The translations under genes and the position numbers were made by a program. From Litoribaculum gwangyangense (lineage in GTDB: Bacteria; Bacteroidota; Bacteroidia; Flavobacteriales; Flavobacteriaceae), in the NCBI RefSeq assembly GCF_039543505.1, contig NZ_BAABJW010000003.1, positions 372,001-436,000 of the forward strand: a stretch of 64,000 nucleotides of DNA. Reading direction: 5' to 3'. The notes under the pieces were generated by a model, which saw only the letters and a list, made by a program, of their open reading frames with translations, was not told the DNA's origin and made no database searches. Shown here one piece after another: positions 1 through 9,144 of this stretch (the first letter of the stretch is position 1; each line of letters opens with the position of its first letter).

Positions 1-662
1 AGTGGTTCATGAAATCTTAAATTGCCATTCGGTAATTTTTCCACCCAACGCGGTTTGCTGTCTATATCCCAAGCCCCATGAACGGGTCTCTTTTCTGTAG
101 CATCAAATGCCAATGTACTTCCCGGATAGCTATAACTAAAACCGTCAATATTTGGAAATTCTAGTTGACCATGCCTAATCTCCCAAGAAAATCCATCTTT
201 TAAAGGTTTGATATCCCGCCACCCCTCTTCTTGGTTAACTGCAACAACTTCACCAAGAAAAGTAAAGGGAATATCCCAATCAATCAAAAGATTACTTATT
301 TTAACACTTTCACAATTTTCGAAAAGGAAAGGCATTGCTTGACCATGAAAAATAAATTCCGCACCATTTCCGGCTATAGTTACTGATCGATATTTATTGA
401 AGTTAAAAATAATTCGTTTATACCCATTTCCATGATTTGTAATTTCCAGGAATTTTCCAAGCGCATAATCAGGCATGAATCTGTAAATTCCTTTCTCGAA
501 TACCAGGTGAATATCCTTTGTATCAGCTTCTTCAAGTATTTTATTTACTATAGGCGTCATATCTCCATCAACTGGTTTTATAACTATTGGATCAGACGTT
601 TGAGCCATACAAAAGGTTGTCACCACCATTATTATAGCCAAAATCATTGTTGTCTTTTTCAT
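1..662 (-). CDS. GH110-like alpha-galactosidase, truncated by the window edge
   Basis: The 3' part lies outside the window, and about 220 N-terminal residues are visible. The reading frame begins at an ATG whose complement is 660-662 and encodes a signal peptide (MKKTTMILAIIMVVTTFCMAQ). It then reads without a stop to base 1. Residues around 100-130 (AGNGAEFIFHGQAMPFLFE, then ISNLLIDWDIPF) match the same stretch of the complete GH110-type protein at 12302-14185, so the two are paralogues. GH110 enzymes are inverting exo-alpha-1,3-galactosidases with a right-handed parallel beta-helix. The catalytic aspartates would lie beyond the window, so activity cannot be judged. It is the last visible gene of the PUL, 263 bp downstream of the acetylesterase gene, and may have its own promoter. 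Confidence 0.75.
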   Translation of the reverse strand, partial: MKKTTMILAIIMVVTTFCMAQTSDPIVIKPVDGDMTPIVNKILEEADTKDIHLVFEKGIYRFMPDYALGKFLEITNHGNGYKRIIFNFNKYRSVTIAGNGAEFIFHGQAMPFLFENCESVKISNLLIDWDIPFTFLGEVVAVNQEEGWRDIKPLKDGFSWEIRHGQLEFPNIDGFSYSYPGSTLAFDATEKRPVHGAWDIDSKPRWVEKLPNGNLRFHEP

Positions 663-663
663 C

Positions 664-925
664 TTAATCTGATTATTTTTTTTAATTAAAACATTATTTA
701 ATTGTCAATTTTTTTCTTAATAATTACGGTATTATCTTAATAATTTTATCAAGAAGGTATTTACCCATTAGTAAATTTACGAGTTTAGTACTTCACTTGA
801 ATAGGACTTATGTATCCATTCCTGCCGATTTTGTAACATCAACGATTTTTTATCATCCATAAATCTTGCAAACAATAGGCCTTAACTTTTTTTAATGCTT
901 TCTTTATAGACTTGAAAAAAGTTTA
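664..925. other. Intergenic region with one TTGTAACA box
   Basis: This gap lies between the acetylesterase gene and the truncated GH110-like gene. It holds one exact copy, at 831-838, of the TTGTAACA box that occurs four times at 14271-14350. A poor match (5 of 8) sits 21 bp away at 810-817. The single box could be a second regulator site or a chance match. No convincing hairpin was seen. Confidence 0.3.
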
Positions 926-2353
926 TCACTCCCAGTTGTCTGTTCTGAACGGAGAAGCGGGAAGTCCTTGAGAGTTAAATAACGTTCCGGTAGGGCAATT
1001 TTTAAATCCATAGCGAACGGCTTCTGGTTGCTTAACGAGCTCTGAGAAAACAGTCACAGTATTATCTTCATTTATTTCAGCAATTGCCGGATAAAAAACC
1101 CTATCCCTTCCCGCTACTTCAAAACCAGTTAAAGGATGACCAAAATTAGATAAGCCATCGTCAACATAATCGAAATAAAGTACGATTTTACCATTTTCAG
1201 TTTTAATCATTTTTTTATACAATGGTCCTGAAAAAATAATATCTTTCATATCATAGGTTTTGGAGAGTGCCCAATATGCGAGGCGTTCTCCTACCTGCCG
1301 TTTGTTTGGAGGATGAATAAATTCGCAGTCGCCAATATCCATAGTAACTGCCATTCCAGTGTTTCTGACATTTTGCAAGGTTTTTAACTGTGATTCTCTT
1401 ACTAATGCTCCGACAGGTATTCTCGATTCTTTTCCAAATGGTGCTATCTGCACAAAGTAAAAAGGTAAATCGCCATGTCCCCATTGGTTTCGCCATTGCC
1501 TTATCATAGCGGGAAACAAATCGGCATATTCTTTTGCGTTTTCCCTGTTTCCTTCACCCTGATACCAAATAAACCCTTTGATTGTGAATCCCTTGAGTGG
1601 ATGTATCATTCCATTGTATACAAAAACTGGTGCTCGTTGGGGTTTTTCTTTTGGAATTTCTTTCTCAATTTCAATATTCTTAAATTTTGTTATCGTTTTC
1701 TCATCCATCCATGCTTCAACTTTGGATGCCCCCCATGCTACACTAATCAATCCAATAGGTACATTATTCAATGAATCATGGAGTGTTTTTCCGAAAAAAT
1801 GAGCCACTGCACTAAAATCTTTTGCTGTTTGTGGTTGTGCAACAGTCCATTTACCAGACACATCATTCAAAGGAACAAGACTTGCCTTTCTATCCACATT
1901 AAATAACCTTATCTTATTCTTACTAGCATTTGCGATTACTTCTTCACTTCCATGAACTGGTTGGTTTTTAAATCCTTTTAATGGCATCTCCATATTTGAT
2001 TGTCCAGAACAAATCCAAACTTCACCAATTAATACATTTTTTAAAACGATTTTTTCACTTCCTTCTATAGTGAGTGTATATGGCCCACCTGCTTCAGGTG
2101 TTGCTAATTTTACATGCCATTTACCTTCTCGATCTGTATTGGTTACTACACTTTTGTTCCAACTACCTGAAATAATAACCTTATTATTGGGCGCATCCTT
2201 CCCCCAAACTGAAGTCATTGACTTTTGTTGCAATACCATGTTGTCCCCAAAAAAAGATGGAAGTTGTAATTGTGAAAATGATACCGTTGTGCACAGTATA
2301 AAAAGGATTGTATAGAATGTTCTTTTGCTTTCAATTGAAATAATTCTTTTCAT
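926..2353 (-). CDS. SASA-family carbohydrate O-acetylesterase
   Basis: This 475-residue secreted protein (signal peptide ending near FSQ, about residue 28) belongs to the sialate O-acetylesterase/SASA family of SGNH hydrolases. The nucleophile motif SGQSNME is at residues 116-122, with Ser119 the presumed nucleophile. WYQGEGN follows near the middle, and GDCEFIHPPNK carries the Asp and His typical of the catalytic pair. The N-terminal 110 residues form a beta-rich domain usual in this family. In a PUL such esterases remove acetyl groups from the glycan, so sialic acid need not be the substrate. It is the fourth gene of a tightly spaced run (two sulfatases and an unassigned hydrolase before it, 75 bp gap) and is probably cotranscribed with them. 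Confidence 0.85.
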   Translation of the reverse strand: MKRIISIESKRTFYTILFILCTTVSFSQLQLPSFFGDNMVLQQKSMTSVWGKDAPNNKVIISGSWNKSVVTNTDREGKWHVKLATPEAGGPYTLTIEGSEKIVLKNVLIGEVWICSGQSNMEMPLKGFKNQPVHGSEEVIANASKNKIRLFNVDRKASLVPLNDVSGKWTVAQPQTAKDFSAVAHFFGKTLHDSLNNVPIGLISVAWGASKVEAWMDEKTITKFKNIEIEKEIPKEKPQRAPVFVYNGMIHPLKGFTIKGFIWYQGEGNRENAKEYADLFPAMIRQWRNQWGHGDLPFYFVQIAPFGKESRIPVGALVRESQLKTLQNVRNTGMAVTMDIGDCEFIHPPNKRQVGERLAYWALSKTYDMKDIIFSGPLYKKMIKTENGKIVLYFDYVDDGLSNFGHPLTGFEVAGRDRVFYPAIAEINEDNTVTVFSELVKQPEAVRYGFKNCPTGTLFNSQGLPASPFRTDNWE

Positions 2354-2428
2354 TTTATAATATTAATATCTGTTTATATGAATGGGTTTATATCAGGTTT
2401 TTCCTTAAAGAATAATTCTTGGTGGCAA

Positions 2429-3910
2429 TCAATCTTCACCATCTTTAGCCTCATATTTAGGTAAAGGACTGGGTAAATTTTTGGTTAATTCTCTGTAGAG
2501 TTTTGATAGTTCATCTTTCTTCGAACTCAACTCCTTAGATAAATCGACAGACTCGCTTATGTCATTTTGAATATCATAAAGTCCCCCGCCTTCTGGCTCT
2601 TTGTTAACTAATTTAATATTCCTACCTGCATAATAAACCCATTTGTAATCTCCCTGTCTAATCGACCAGAAATTCCTTTCGGCTCTTCTGAAAAAAAGGG
2701 TTGGATGGGGTTGTCCTTTCTTTTTGCCAGTTAGATAAGGCATCAGATTAATGCCATCTATAACCCTATCACTTGGAATTTTACCACCTGCCAATTCTAC
2801 GGTTGTGCTGAAAATATCCATAGAGGATACAATCATATCATTGTTAGTACCAGATTTAATCTTACCAGGCCAACTCATTACAAATGGCACACGCACACCA
2901 CCATCATAAACACTTCCTTTTCCATCTCGCAAAGGAAGATTGACCCCTCCCAAATCTTTGGGTCGAGCAAGTGCTGCACCATTATCACTCAAATAAAAAA
3001 TTAATGTGTTTTCTCTTAAATCATTCTTCTCAAGTGTTTCTACAATTTTTCCTATACCATCATCTGCAGCTAGCAACATGGAAATATAACAAAGCCTTAA
3101 AATTTCTTCATCAAGATCTTCAATCAAAAATTTACCAAAATAATATTGATCACCTTTCCATTTTTTAGTCTCTTTTTTCATTCTTTCATATACTGTCATC
3201 CATTCAGGTCGAGCTTCAACAACTCTTTCAACCAATTGACGAGTTGTTAAAAAAGGTGAGTGGGGTGCATTATAAGCGATATAAGCAAAAAAAGGTCTGT
3301 CCTTATTTTTTTCAATAAAAGTTATGGCTTCATCAGTATATGCATCTGTTATATACCTCCCATTTTCCCCCGGAGATTTAGTTCCATTAACCCAGCAAGG
3401 TGGATCAGGTACCACTTTCATAAAATAATCTTTATTTTTTAATATATCTCCATAATAATAATCAAACCCTCTACTTAAAGGTTTAGTACTAGATTCCCTC
3501 CCAATATGCCACTTACCAAAAGCTCCCGAAATATAGCCTTGTGATGATATAGCCCTTGGAATAATGATTTCTGTGGAATCAATGTATCTGTCGTTTTCTT
3601 CTACTCCAAATCTACTGGAACTTCTTCCAGTAAGGAGTGAAGCTCGTGATGGACTGCAGGTTGAGATGGCTACATACCCATTTTTAAAAACCATACCAGA
3701 CCTAGCCAGTTTGTCAAGATTAGGTGTTAAAACTTGTGAAGAAGCAGGTAAGTTTTGAAATCCCACATCTGCATAGCCCTGATCATCTGTGATAATGACT
3801 ATCACATTGGGTTTTTCTTTCCAAGTTTGGGCCACTAATTTTTTAGATATCCCTGTTTGGAGGCACATCATAACAGTTATTATGTACAAATTGGCAAGGT
3901 ACTTTTTCAT
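2429..3910 (-). CDS. S1-family sulfatase (first of two)
   Basis: This is an arylsulfatase-type sulfatase of 493 residues with a signal peptide (cleavage near residue 28), so it acts in the periplasm or at the surface. The formylglycine motif is C-S-P-S-R with Cys85, followed by ASLLTG. Metal-binding Asp42 and Asp43 are in ITDDQGY, and FGKWHIG and the later LSDNGA motif complete the S1 active site. The cysteine form needs conversion to formylglycine by a maturase, and none is visible here. It lies 66 bp downstream of the unassigned 685-residue gene in the PUL operon. It is a paralogue of the sulfatase at 6072-7406 but diverged, so the two probably remove different sulfate esters. The S1 subfamily and regiospecificity cannot be read by eye. 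Confidence 0.93.
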   Translation of the reverse strand: MKKYLANLYIITVMMCLQTGISKKLVAQTWKEKPNVIVIITDDQGYADVGFQNLPASSQVLTPNLDKLARSGMVFKNGYVAISTCSPSRASLLTGRSSSRFGVEENDRYIDSTEIIIPRAISSQGYISGAFGKWHIGRESSTKPLSRGFDYYYGDILKNKDYFMKVVPDPPCWVNGTKSPGENGRYITDAYTDEAITFIEKNKDRPFFAYIAYNAPHSPFLTTRQLVERVVEARPEWMTVYERMKKETKKWKGDQYYFGKFLIEDLDEEILRLCYISMLLAADDGIGKIVETLEKNDLRENTLIFYLSDNGAALARPKDLGGVNLPLRDGKGSVYDGGVRVPFVMSWPGKIKSGTNNDMIVSSMDIFSTTVELAGGKIPSDRVIDGINLMPYLTGKKKGQPHPTLFFRRAERNFWSIRQGDYKWVYYAGRNIKLVNKEPEGGGLYDIQNDISESVDLSKELSSKKDELSKLYRELTKNLPSPLPKYEAKDGED

Positions 3911-3976
3911 GCAGGTTGATATTTTACATTCAAAAATTATATTTTTAATTAGAATTCGCTAAACGATTCCATATAT

Positions 3977-6034
3977 TTAGTCTTTCAATAGAAACAATGC
4001 ATCTAAAGCGGGTACGTTAACTGAATTATTGTCGATAATTTTTAGGTTTAACCTATTATTTACTGGAGTATCAAGTCTTTGGTATTTCATCTTCTTAAAA
4101 ATGACTTGATTTAGATTAAAATTAATCGATTCTAATGAAGGATTCACAATCACCAACCCTTTTTCAAACTCTCTTGAAATAAGGCAGGGTGAATTAAATG
4201 CCTGCAAATTTTTGATAGCAAATGCTCCCTGCTCCTCTACCTCGAAAATTATTTGAAGATTGTCTACACCAACATTTCTGAAATAAAACATCAGTGGTGT
4301 GTATCCATTTTTTCCCATAAATCCCGCCAAATCATTGTATAAAAGATGACCTCTCATTGGTTCTTCTGGATACTCAGGAAGCCCCTTAAGCTTTACGTTG
4401 ATCTTTCTTGGTATCTTATTATCATTCTTCAGATCCACAAAACCATCAATATCTTTAACCTCAAAAAAAATAAGTAAATCACCAGACTCCACCTTCAACT
4501 CTGGGCCTTGGACGAACATGTTTTCACGCGGGTTCGTTCCAGACCCTTTAATGGTCAACTGCCCATTCTCAAGGTTGTGTGATTGATGGCTTATACCTAA
4601 CTGTTGGATCCTGTTGGCAGTCATCCTTAATCCTTTGCCCATAAGCAAATCTTCCTGATCACCCAATACATATTGCATAGGCCCAAGAGGTTGTCCCAAC
4701 CAATTTGGTTGGTTTAGTCTTCCCCCAAACATTTCAGGTATATCCAAGTCTGGAGAGGGAGCATAGGCCACTCCAAGGCAACATGACAAACCTAATCCCA
4801 TTCTCCTCAATTGGTTGCCGATCATTTCATCCGCTGGATTTCTGAGCTTTGAGGTAATATAGCCAAATTTATATTTGACCGTATTATGCAGATTCCAGTA
4901 TGTGTGCTGATTGATAGTTCTAGATATTTGCCTGAAACCATCATTCCATCTACAAAGGCCTTCAGTTTCCATACCATTTAAAATACCTACAGCTCTTTGC
5001 ATATCATCTTTCCATCCATCAGCAGTAATGATAAATTCTGAACCAAAAGTTTCGCGTATTTTTTGTAAAAAGTTAATATCGCCTTCTCTCCAGATATTCT
5101 TGCCTTCTACAAATCCATTATCAATTTGCCCATCGTTATTACAATCCCATGTTGTATGCTTTACTTCAAAATAATTGACATCAAATCCAATGCCATCCAA
5201 GTTTTCGAGTATACCCGCTTTTCCAAACCAGTCTTTCATTTCACCAACAAATACATCTGCAGCAGACTGACCATTTTGATCTAAAGGACAGGCAGAAGAT
5301 AAATTATAGTAATACATCAAATTTCCACCCCAAATATCACCCGCTATTGGAGCGACATAAGTATCATACTGACGAAAATCTAGAGGTTTACTTCCGTATT
5401 GTCCTCTTTTAATTTCAATTTCATTTGTTTCGTAGTCAATATTTATTATGGTGGCAAATTCAGATTGATTCCAGATGCGATTACCATTTTCATCTATTTT
5501 AACTAATAAGATATCATGAGGTTTAAAAGCAACCCCTATATCCTTACCATGCACGGTATAGGCCTTAAGAGAAAAAGGGGAAACATCTTCCAAAATAATT
5601 TTACTCTGGTTTTTACTGATGTCATGAACTGGAAAACTACCTTTCTCATACACCCAATGGCCAGGGAAATACAATTTGAAAGTTGCCTCATCATTAACTG
5701 ATCTGCCTTCACCGTTCAAGTGGACAAGCGACAACTTTTCAGGATTTTTTTTTACAAAGGTATTGGCCCATTGAGCAGCAAGTAAAGGCATGTTTACTTC
5801 CTCATTTAGATACTTTTTTGTGACTCCATCATAATGGATATGTCTTTTTTCCCAATTATCATAGGTTGAATTTAAAAGCCATCTATCACTACGAAACGAA
5901 AGGATTTTGGGATAACTACCTTCGAAAACTTGTTTTCCAATAAGCGATTCTTTTACGTTGGATTCTTGCCCAGAGGCAGTTTCGAAATACAACAAAGTGG
6001 AAACTAAAGTATAGAAAACAATAAAACCTTTCAT
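3977..6034 (-). CDS. PUL protein of unassigned family, possibly a TIM-barrel glycoside hydrolase
   Basis: This 685-residue protein has a signal peptide (residues 1-22, ending ASGQ). I do not recognise the family. The first 200 residues look beta-rich. The middle, about 240-420, has features of a barrel glycosidase: GDIWGGNLMYYYN, LDGIGFDVNYF, FIITADGW and NGMETEGLCRW, with Asp and Glu placed where strand ends would carry catalytic residues. The last 200 residues look like beta-sandwich modules. An Asp-rich segment (WDCNNDGQIDNG) resembles a calcium-binding loop. It sits between two sulfatase genes, 38 bp from one and 66 bp from the other, so a role on the same glycan is likely. It could be a hydrolase of a new or poorly described family, or a lyase. 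Function is inferred from context only. Confidence 0.6.
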   Translation of the reverse strand: MKGFIVFYTLVSTLLYFETASGQESNVKESLIGKQVFEGSYPKILSFRSDRWLLNSTYDNWEKRHIHYDGVTKKYLNEEVNMPLLAAQWANTFVKKNPEKLSLVHLNGEGRSVNDEATFKLYFPGHWVYEKGSFPVHDISKNQSKIILEDVSPFSLKAYTVHGKDIGVAFKPHDILLVKIDENGNRIWNQSEFATIINIDYETNEIEIKRGQYGSKPLDFRQYDTYVAPIAGDIWGGNLMYYYNLSSACPLDQNGQSAADVFVGEMKDWFGKAGILENLDGIGFDVNYFEVKHTTWDCNNDGQIDNGFVEGKNIWREGDINFLQKIRETFGSEFIITADGWKDDMQRAVGILNGMETEGLCRWNDGFRQISRTINQHTYWNLHNTVKYKFGYITSKLRNPADEMIGNQLRRMGLGLSCCLGVAYAPSPDLDIPEMFGGRLNQPNWLGQPLGPMQYVLGDQEDLLMGKGLRMTANRIQQLGISHQSHNLENGQLTIKGSGTNPRENMFVQGPELKVESGDLLIFFEVKDIDGFVDLKNDNKIPRKINVKLKGLPEYPEEPMRGHLLYNDLAGFMGKNGYTPLMFYFRNVGVDNLQIIFEVEEQGAFAIKNLQAFNSPCLISREFEKGLVIVNPSLESINFNLNQVIFKKMKYQRLDTPVNNRLNLKIIDNNSVNVPALDALFLLKD

Positions 6035-6071
6035 TTTTAATTTTTAGAATTTTACAGATTAGAACCTCTTA

Positions 6072-7406
6072 TCATTCATAAACCGGAACCGCTCGCTTTT
6101 CCCATTTTTTAATCTTTCTTTTTAATTTTTTTTCAATGGAAAGATCTTTACCCGTTAGATTATTCTTTTCAGATACATCTTGAACAACATTGAATAATTC
6201 ATATTTACCACTTCTATATTTAATAAGCTTCCATTCACCAGAAATTATTGCTGCATACTGATCCTCATAACTTCTATAGAAAAATAAGTTTCTTGGTTTT
6301 AGCTTTGTTCCTTTTAATTCGGGGAGCAAACTTACCCCTTGAATCTCTTTGGATTTAAATGCTTTATTGGAGGCTATTTCGGCAAGTGTAGGAAAAACAT
6401 CTATTGTTTGAATGGGAGTACTGGACACAGAACCCGCTCTTGTTACTCCTGGGTAGTAAACTAAAAATGGGACTCTGGAACCGCCTTCGCCCAGTGTATT
6501 TCCGCCAATTTTACCTCCCGACAAGGGTGCATTGCTAAAGAAGCCTCCCTGATCAGAGATAAGCAATACGATGGTATTATCATTTATTCCTTTATCCTTT
6601 AATGCCGCTCTTACCCTTCCAACAGATTCATCCATGCTGGTTACCATCGCAGCATAAATCGCTTCCTTTTTATCGTAGCCTTTTTCAAGGTACTTCTCAA
6701 CCAAATCTTTTCTACCTACATGCGGTGAATGCACATTATAGTACCATAGCGACATCATAAAAGGACCCTCTCTATTGTAATCAGAGATAAAATTAACAGC
6801 TTTGTCTGTCAATATATCGGTCAAATATTTCTCGGAATAATCTTCCAATAAATTGTCTTTAAAAAAGTCTGGATAGTAACTTTTTGGATGCCCCCAATTA
6901 CCTGTCCCAAACATTTCATCAAATCCTTGATGTATTGGGTAATAGGGTTCATGTCCCAAATGCCATTTTCCAATAAACATATTGAAGTACCCCTGCTTTT
7001 TCAATACCTCAGCATAGGTCACTTCTTCAAGAGGAAGCCAATTTATAGAAGGCATGTTAGCCGGATCATTTTTCCAGTAACCGTACTTTTCATCATTACT
7101 TCCGTCTGGGTTTACCTGTTCAATATGACGTGGCATTTCTAAACGAATGGCTTCTTTACCTGTTAGTAAACTAGCTCTGCTTGGACTACAAGTAGGTGTT
7201 GGAATATAAGCCCTGGTAAACTCCATTCCGTCTTTCTTTAGTTGGTTAATGTTAGGTGTAAAAAATTTATCATTTCTGAAACCGATATCTGACCAGCCCC
7301 AATCATCTACAAAGAGTAATACAATATTGGGTTTTGACTGTCCCATAAGATTGGGAACAAAAACAATATAAAAAAATACGATAAGGACTACTTTATTATT
7401 TTTCAT
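6072..7406 (-). CDS. S1-family sulfatase (second of two)
   Basis: This 444-residue sulfatase has a signal peptide (about residues 1-22, ending LMGQ). The formylglycine motif C-S-P-S-R is at residues 73-77 and is followed by ASLLTGKE. Metal ligands Asp34 and Asp35 lie in FVDDWGW. MFIGKWHLGHEP and LLISDQGGF supply the conserved Lys/His and Asp positions. It is shorter than its paralogue at 2429-3910 and differs around the active site (WGWSD instead of QGYAD), which suggests a different sulfated sugar or position. It is the first gene after susD, separated from it by a hairpin that may lower its expression relative to susCD. Cysteine-to-formylglycine maturation is required and the maturase is not in the window. 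Confidence 0.93.
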   Translation of the reverse strand: MKNNKVVLIVFFYIVFVPNLMGQSKPNIVLLFVDDWGWSDIGFRNDKFFTPNINQLKKDGMEFTRAYIPTPTCSPSRASLLTGKEAIRLEMPRHIEQVNPDGSNDEKYGYWKNDPANMPSINWLPLEEVTYAEVLKKQGYFNMFIGKWHLGHEPYYPIHQGFDEMFGTGNWGHPKSYYPDFFKDNLLEDYSEKYLTDILTDKAVNFISDYNREGPFMMSLWYYNVHSPHVGRKDLVEKYLEKGYDKKEAIYAAMVTSMDESVGRVRAALKDKGINDNTIVLLISDQGGFFSNAPLSGGKIGGNTLGEGGSRVPFLVYYPGVTRAGSVSSTPIQTIDVFPTLAEIASNKAFKSKEIQGVSLLPELKGTKLKPRNLFFYRSYEDQYAAIISGEWKLIKYRSGKYELFNVVQDVSEKNNLTGKDLSIEKKLKRKIKKWEKRAVPVYE

Positions 7407-7426
7407 CTCGATTTCTTAAAATTACT

Positions 7427-7466
7427 AAAAAGCTATGCCAAGTTAAAAAACCTATGCATAGCTTTT
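7427..7466 (-). terminator. Hairpin between susD and the downstream sulfatase operon
   Basis: An 11-bp inverted repeat (AAAAGCTATGC paired with GCATAGCTTTT) flanks a 17-nt loop. Read on the minus strand it ends in a short T-run. It lies directly after the susD stop and before the sulfatase start, so it looks like a partial terminator that would give susCD more transcript than the enzymes downstream. Confidence 0.55.
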
Positions 7467-7495
7467 ATTGCTACTAACTCAATACTACCTTATTA

Positions 7496-9133
7496 TTATG
7501 GATTGGGGCTAAGATTGGGGTTCAAATCTATTTGCTGCAATGGTATTGGAAACCAAACCTTCTCTGGTTTCCAGTTTTGTTGCAACAAAGTAACACCTTC
7601 ATTCCAAGCTCCATTGTTTGGATTTAGAGAATTTATCGTTTCATCAAATATATTGAATCGTGCCAGGTCTATCCTTCGCCAGATCTCAAAACAAAGCTCT
7701 CTAGAACGTTCTTCTTGCAATTCTTTAACAAAATCTGAATTAAAATAAGCAGTGTTAAGATCATTAACTTGCGCCGGGGCCATTACGGCTCGTTCACGAA
7801 GTTCAGTTAAAATGGCTCTAGCCCCTGGCTCATCTCCGGTAAAGTAAAGTGCCTCAGCACGCAATAGGAGAATATCTCCATACCTTAATAACGGAAACGA
7901 AATCCCTGATGCCCATGGTGCATATGATTTCTGCGAAGGATCTTTTACACGATACTTACCTACACTCATAAAACCAGAATTTTTTCCAGGAAGAGGTCTA
8001 GGCTGGTAATACCTTACCCCGTCAATTTCCAGTACATCAAGTATATTTGCATTCCCTCCTATATTTCCGGAAACATTATGACTGAAGCGAAAATCATCTA
8101 CATTATAAAGATCATAGAGTTCTCCTGTCGGGCGAGTCCAACCAGAGCCACCACCTAGTCTAGGTGAATTACCTTGTGGAATAAAGTTATTTACTACGAT
8201 AGTTATCACATTTTGTGTTGCATCCGATGATCCTTCTGCAGACATCATTACCTCCTCGGCTTGTGCAGCTTTAGTTGATTCCCTGAAAAGACGATCGTAA
8301 TTAGCTGTCAGGGTATACCCGCTGCTTGATACAATATCTGTAGATATGGTAACTGCTTTTGTATAGCTAGCAGTAGCATCAACCCAAGCAAAGCTATTGG
8401 GCGTATAACCAAAATCACTTAGTCCATTGGTTTTCATACTAGCCAGATAGGTATGAACCTTTACCAAAAGTCCAGCTGCAGTCCATTTATTAACACTAGC
8501 TGCCAAAGGTCCTCTGTTCCGAAGATTTTGATATGCGAATTCATAATCTGCGATAATCTGATTATAAACCTCTTGTACAGGTTTTCTTTCCATAAGAGGG
8601 TTATCATCCGTTCTCGTGTATACTGGTATAGCGCCATGCATCATTGTGAGCATCATATGGTAGAAACCTCTTAAAAGTTTAGCTTCAGCCTCAATTTCTA
8701 CTTTTCGAGTACCCGAAAAATCTCTATCGGGTATATTTGGTAAGTTTTCAAGAAGGCTGTTGGCTCGGCCAACACCAGCGTAAAGAAAAAACCAAGCATT
8801 ATTAATCTCAGGATCCTGACTCGTGAAAGCAGCTGTTCCAAAGTTTGCCGCTCTTCTGTTGGCAAAATTTGATGGCACTACGCCTTCACCGGTTCCACCA
8901 ACCAACATCTCAAAAAGGTCTCTTCTAAATGAGGATGCATTACCTGCTCCTTGAATCGAGCCTGCAGTAAGAGTATTATAAACACCCACCAAGGCTATCT
9001 CTGCATCTTGTGCAGATTTATAGAAATTCTCAGGGGCTGTAAAAGAGTATGGCGTTGGCTCTAATGTATCTTCACACGAGGTGTTGACTAGAAACAATCC
9101 AAAAATCGTTAGAATTTTAATGTAATTTTTCAT
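7496..9133 (-). CDS. susD: SusD-like surface glycan-binding lipoprotein
   Basis: This 545-residue SusD/RagB-family protein starts with a lipoprotein signal (LFLVNTSC, lipidated Cys20), so it is anchored in the outer membrane, where it lids the SusC porin and binds glycan. Family features are the N-terminal helical TPR scaffold with FYKSAQDAEIALVGVYN near residue 40. The C-terminal half has SFPLLRYGDILLLRAEALYFTGD and LQEERSRELCFEIWRRIDLARF, the usual signature near the end. It starts 11 bp downstream of susC and pairs with it functionally. Sequence alone does not tell the ligand, but the neighbouring enzymes point to a sulfated galactose-containing polymer. Confidence 0.95.
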   Translation of the reverse strand: MKNYIKILTIFGLFLVNTSCEDTLEPTPYSFTAPENFYKSAQDAEIALVGVYNTLTAGSIQGAGNASSFRRDLFEMLVGGTGEGVVPSNFANRRAANFGTAAFTSQDPEINNAWFFLYAGVGRANSLLENLPNIPDRDFSGTRKVEIEAEAKLLRGFYHMMLTMMHGAIPVYTRTDDNPLMERKPVQEVYNQIIADYEFAYQNLRNRGPLAASVNKWTAAGLLVKVHTYLASMKTNGLSDFGYTPNSFAWVDATASYTKAVTISTDIVSSSGYTLTANYDRLFRESTKAAQAEEVMMSAEGSSDATQNVITIVVNNFIPQGNSPRLGGGSGWTRPTGELYDLYNVDDFRFSHNVSGNIGGNANILDVLEIDGVRYYQPRPLPGKNSGFMSVGKYRVKDPSQKSYAPWASGISFPLLRYGDILLLRAEALYFTGDEPGARAILTELRERAVMAPAQVNDLNTAYFNSDFVKELQEERSRELCFEIWRRIDLARFNIFDETINSLNPNNGAWNEGVTLLQQNWKPEKVWFPIPLQQIDLNPNLSPNP

Positions 9134-9144
9134 AGTGTTTATTA

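Noticed and set aside
926..2353. Sialic acid catabolism suggested by the sialate O-acetylesterase family
   Set aside because: No sialidase, lyase or epimerase for sialic acid is present. The family also removes acetyl groups from plant and algal glycans.
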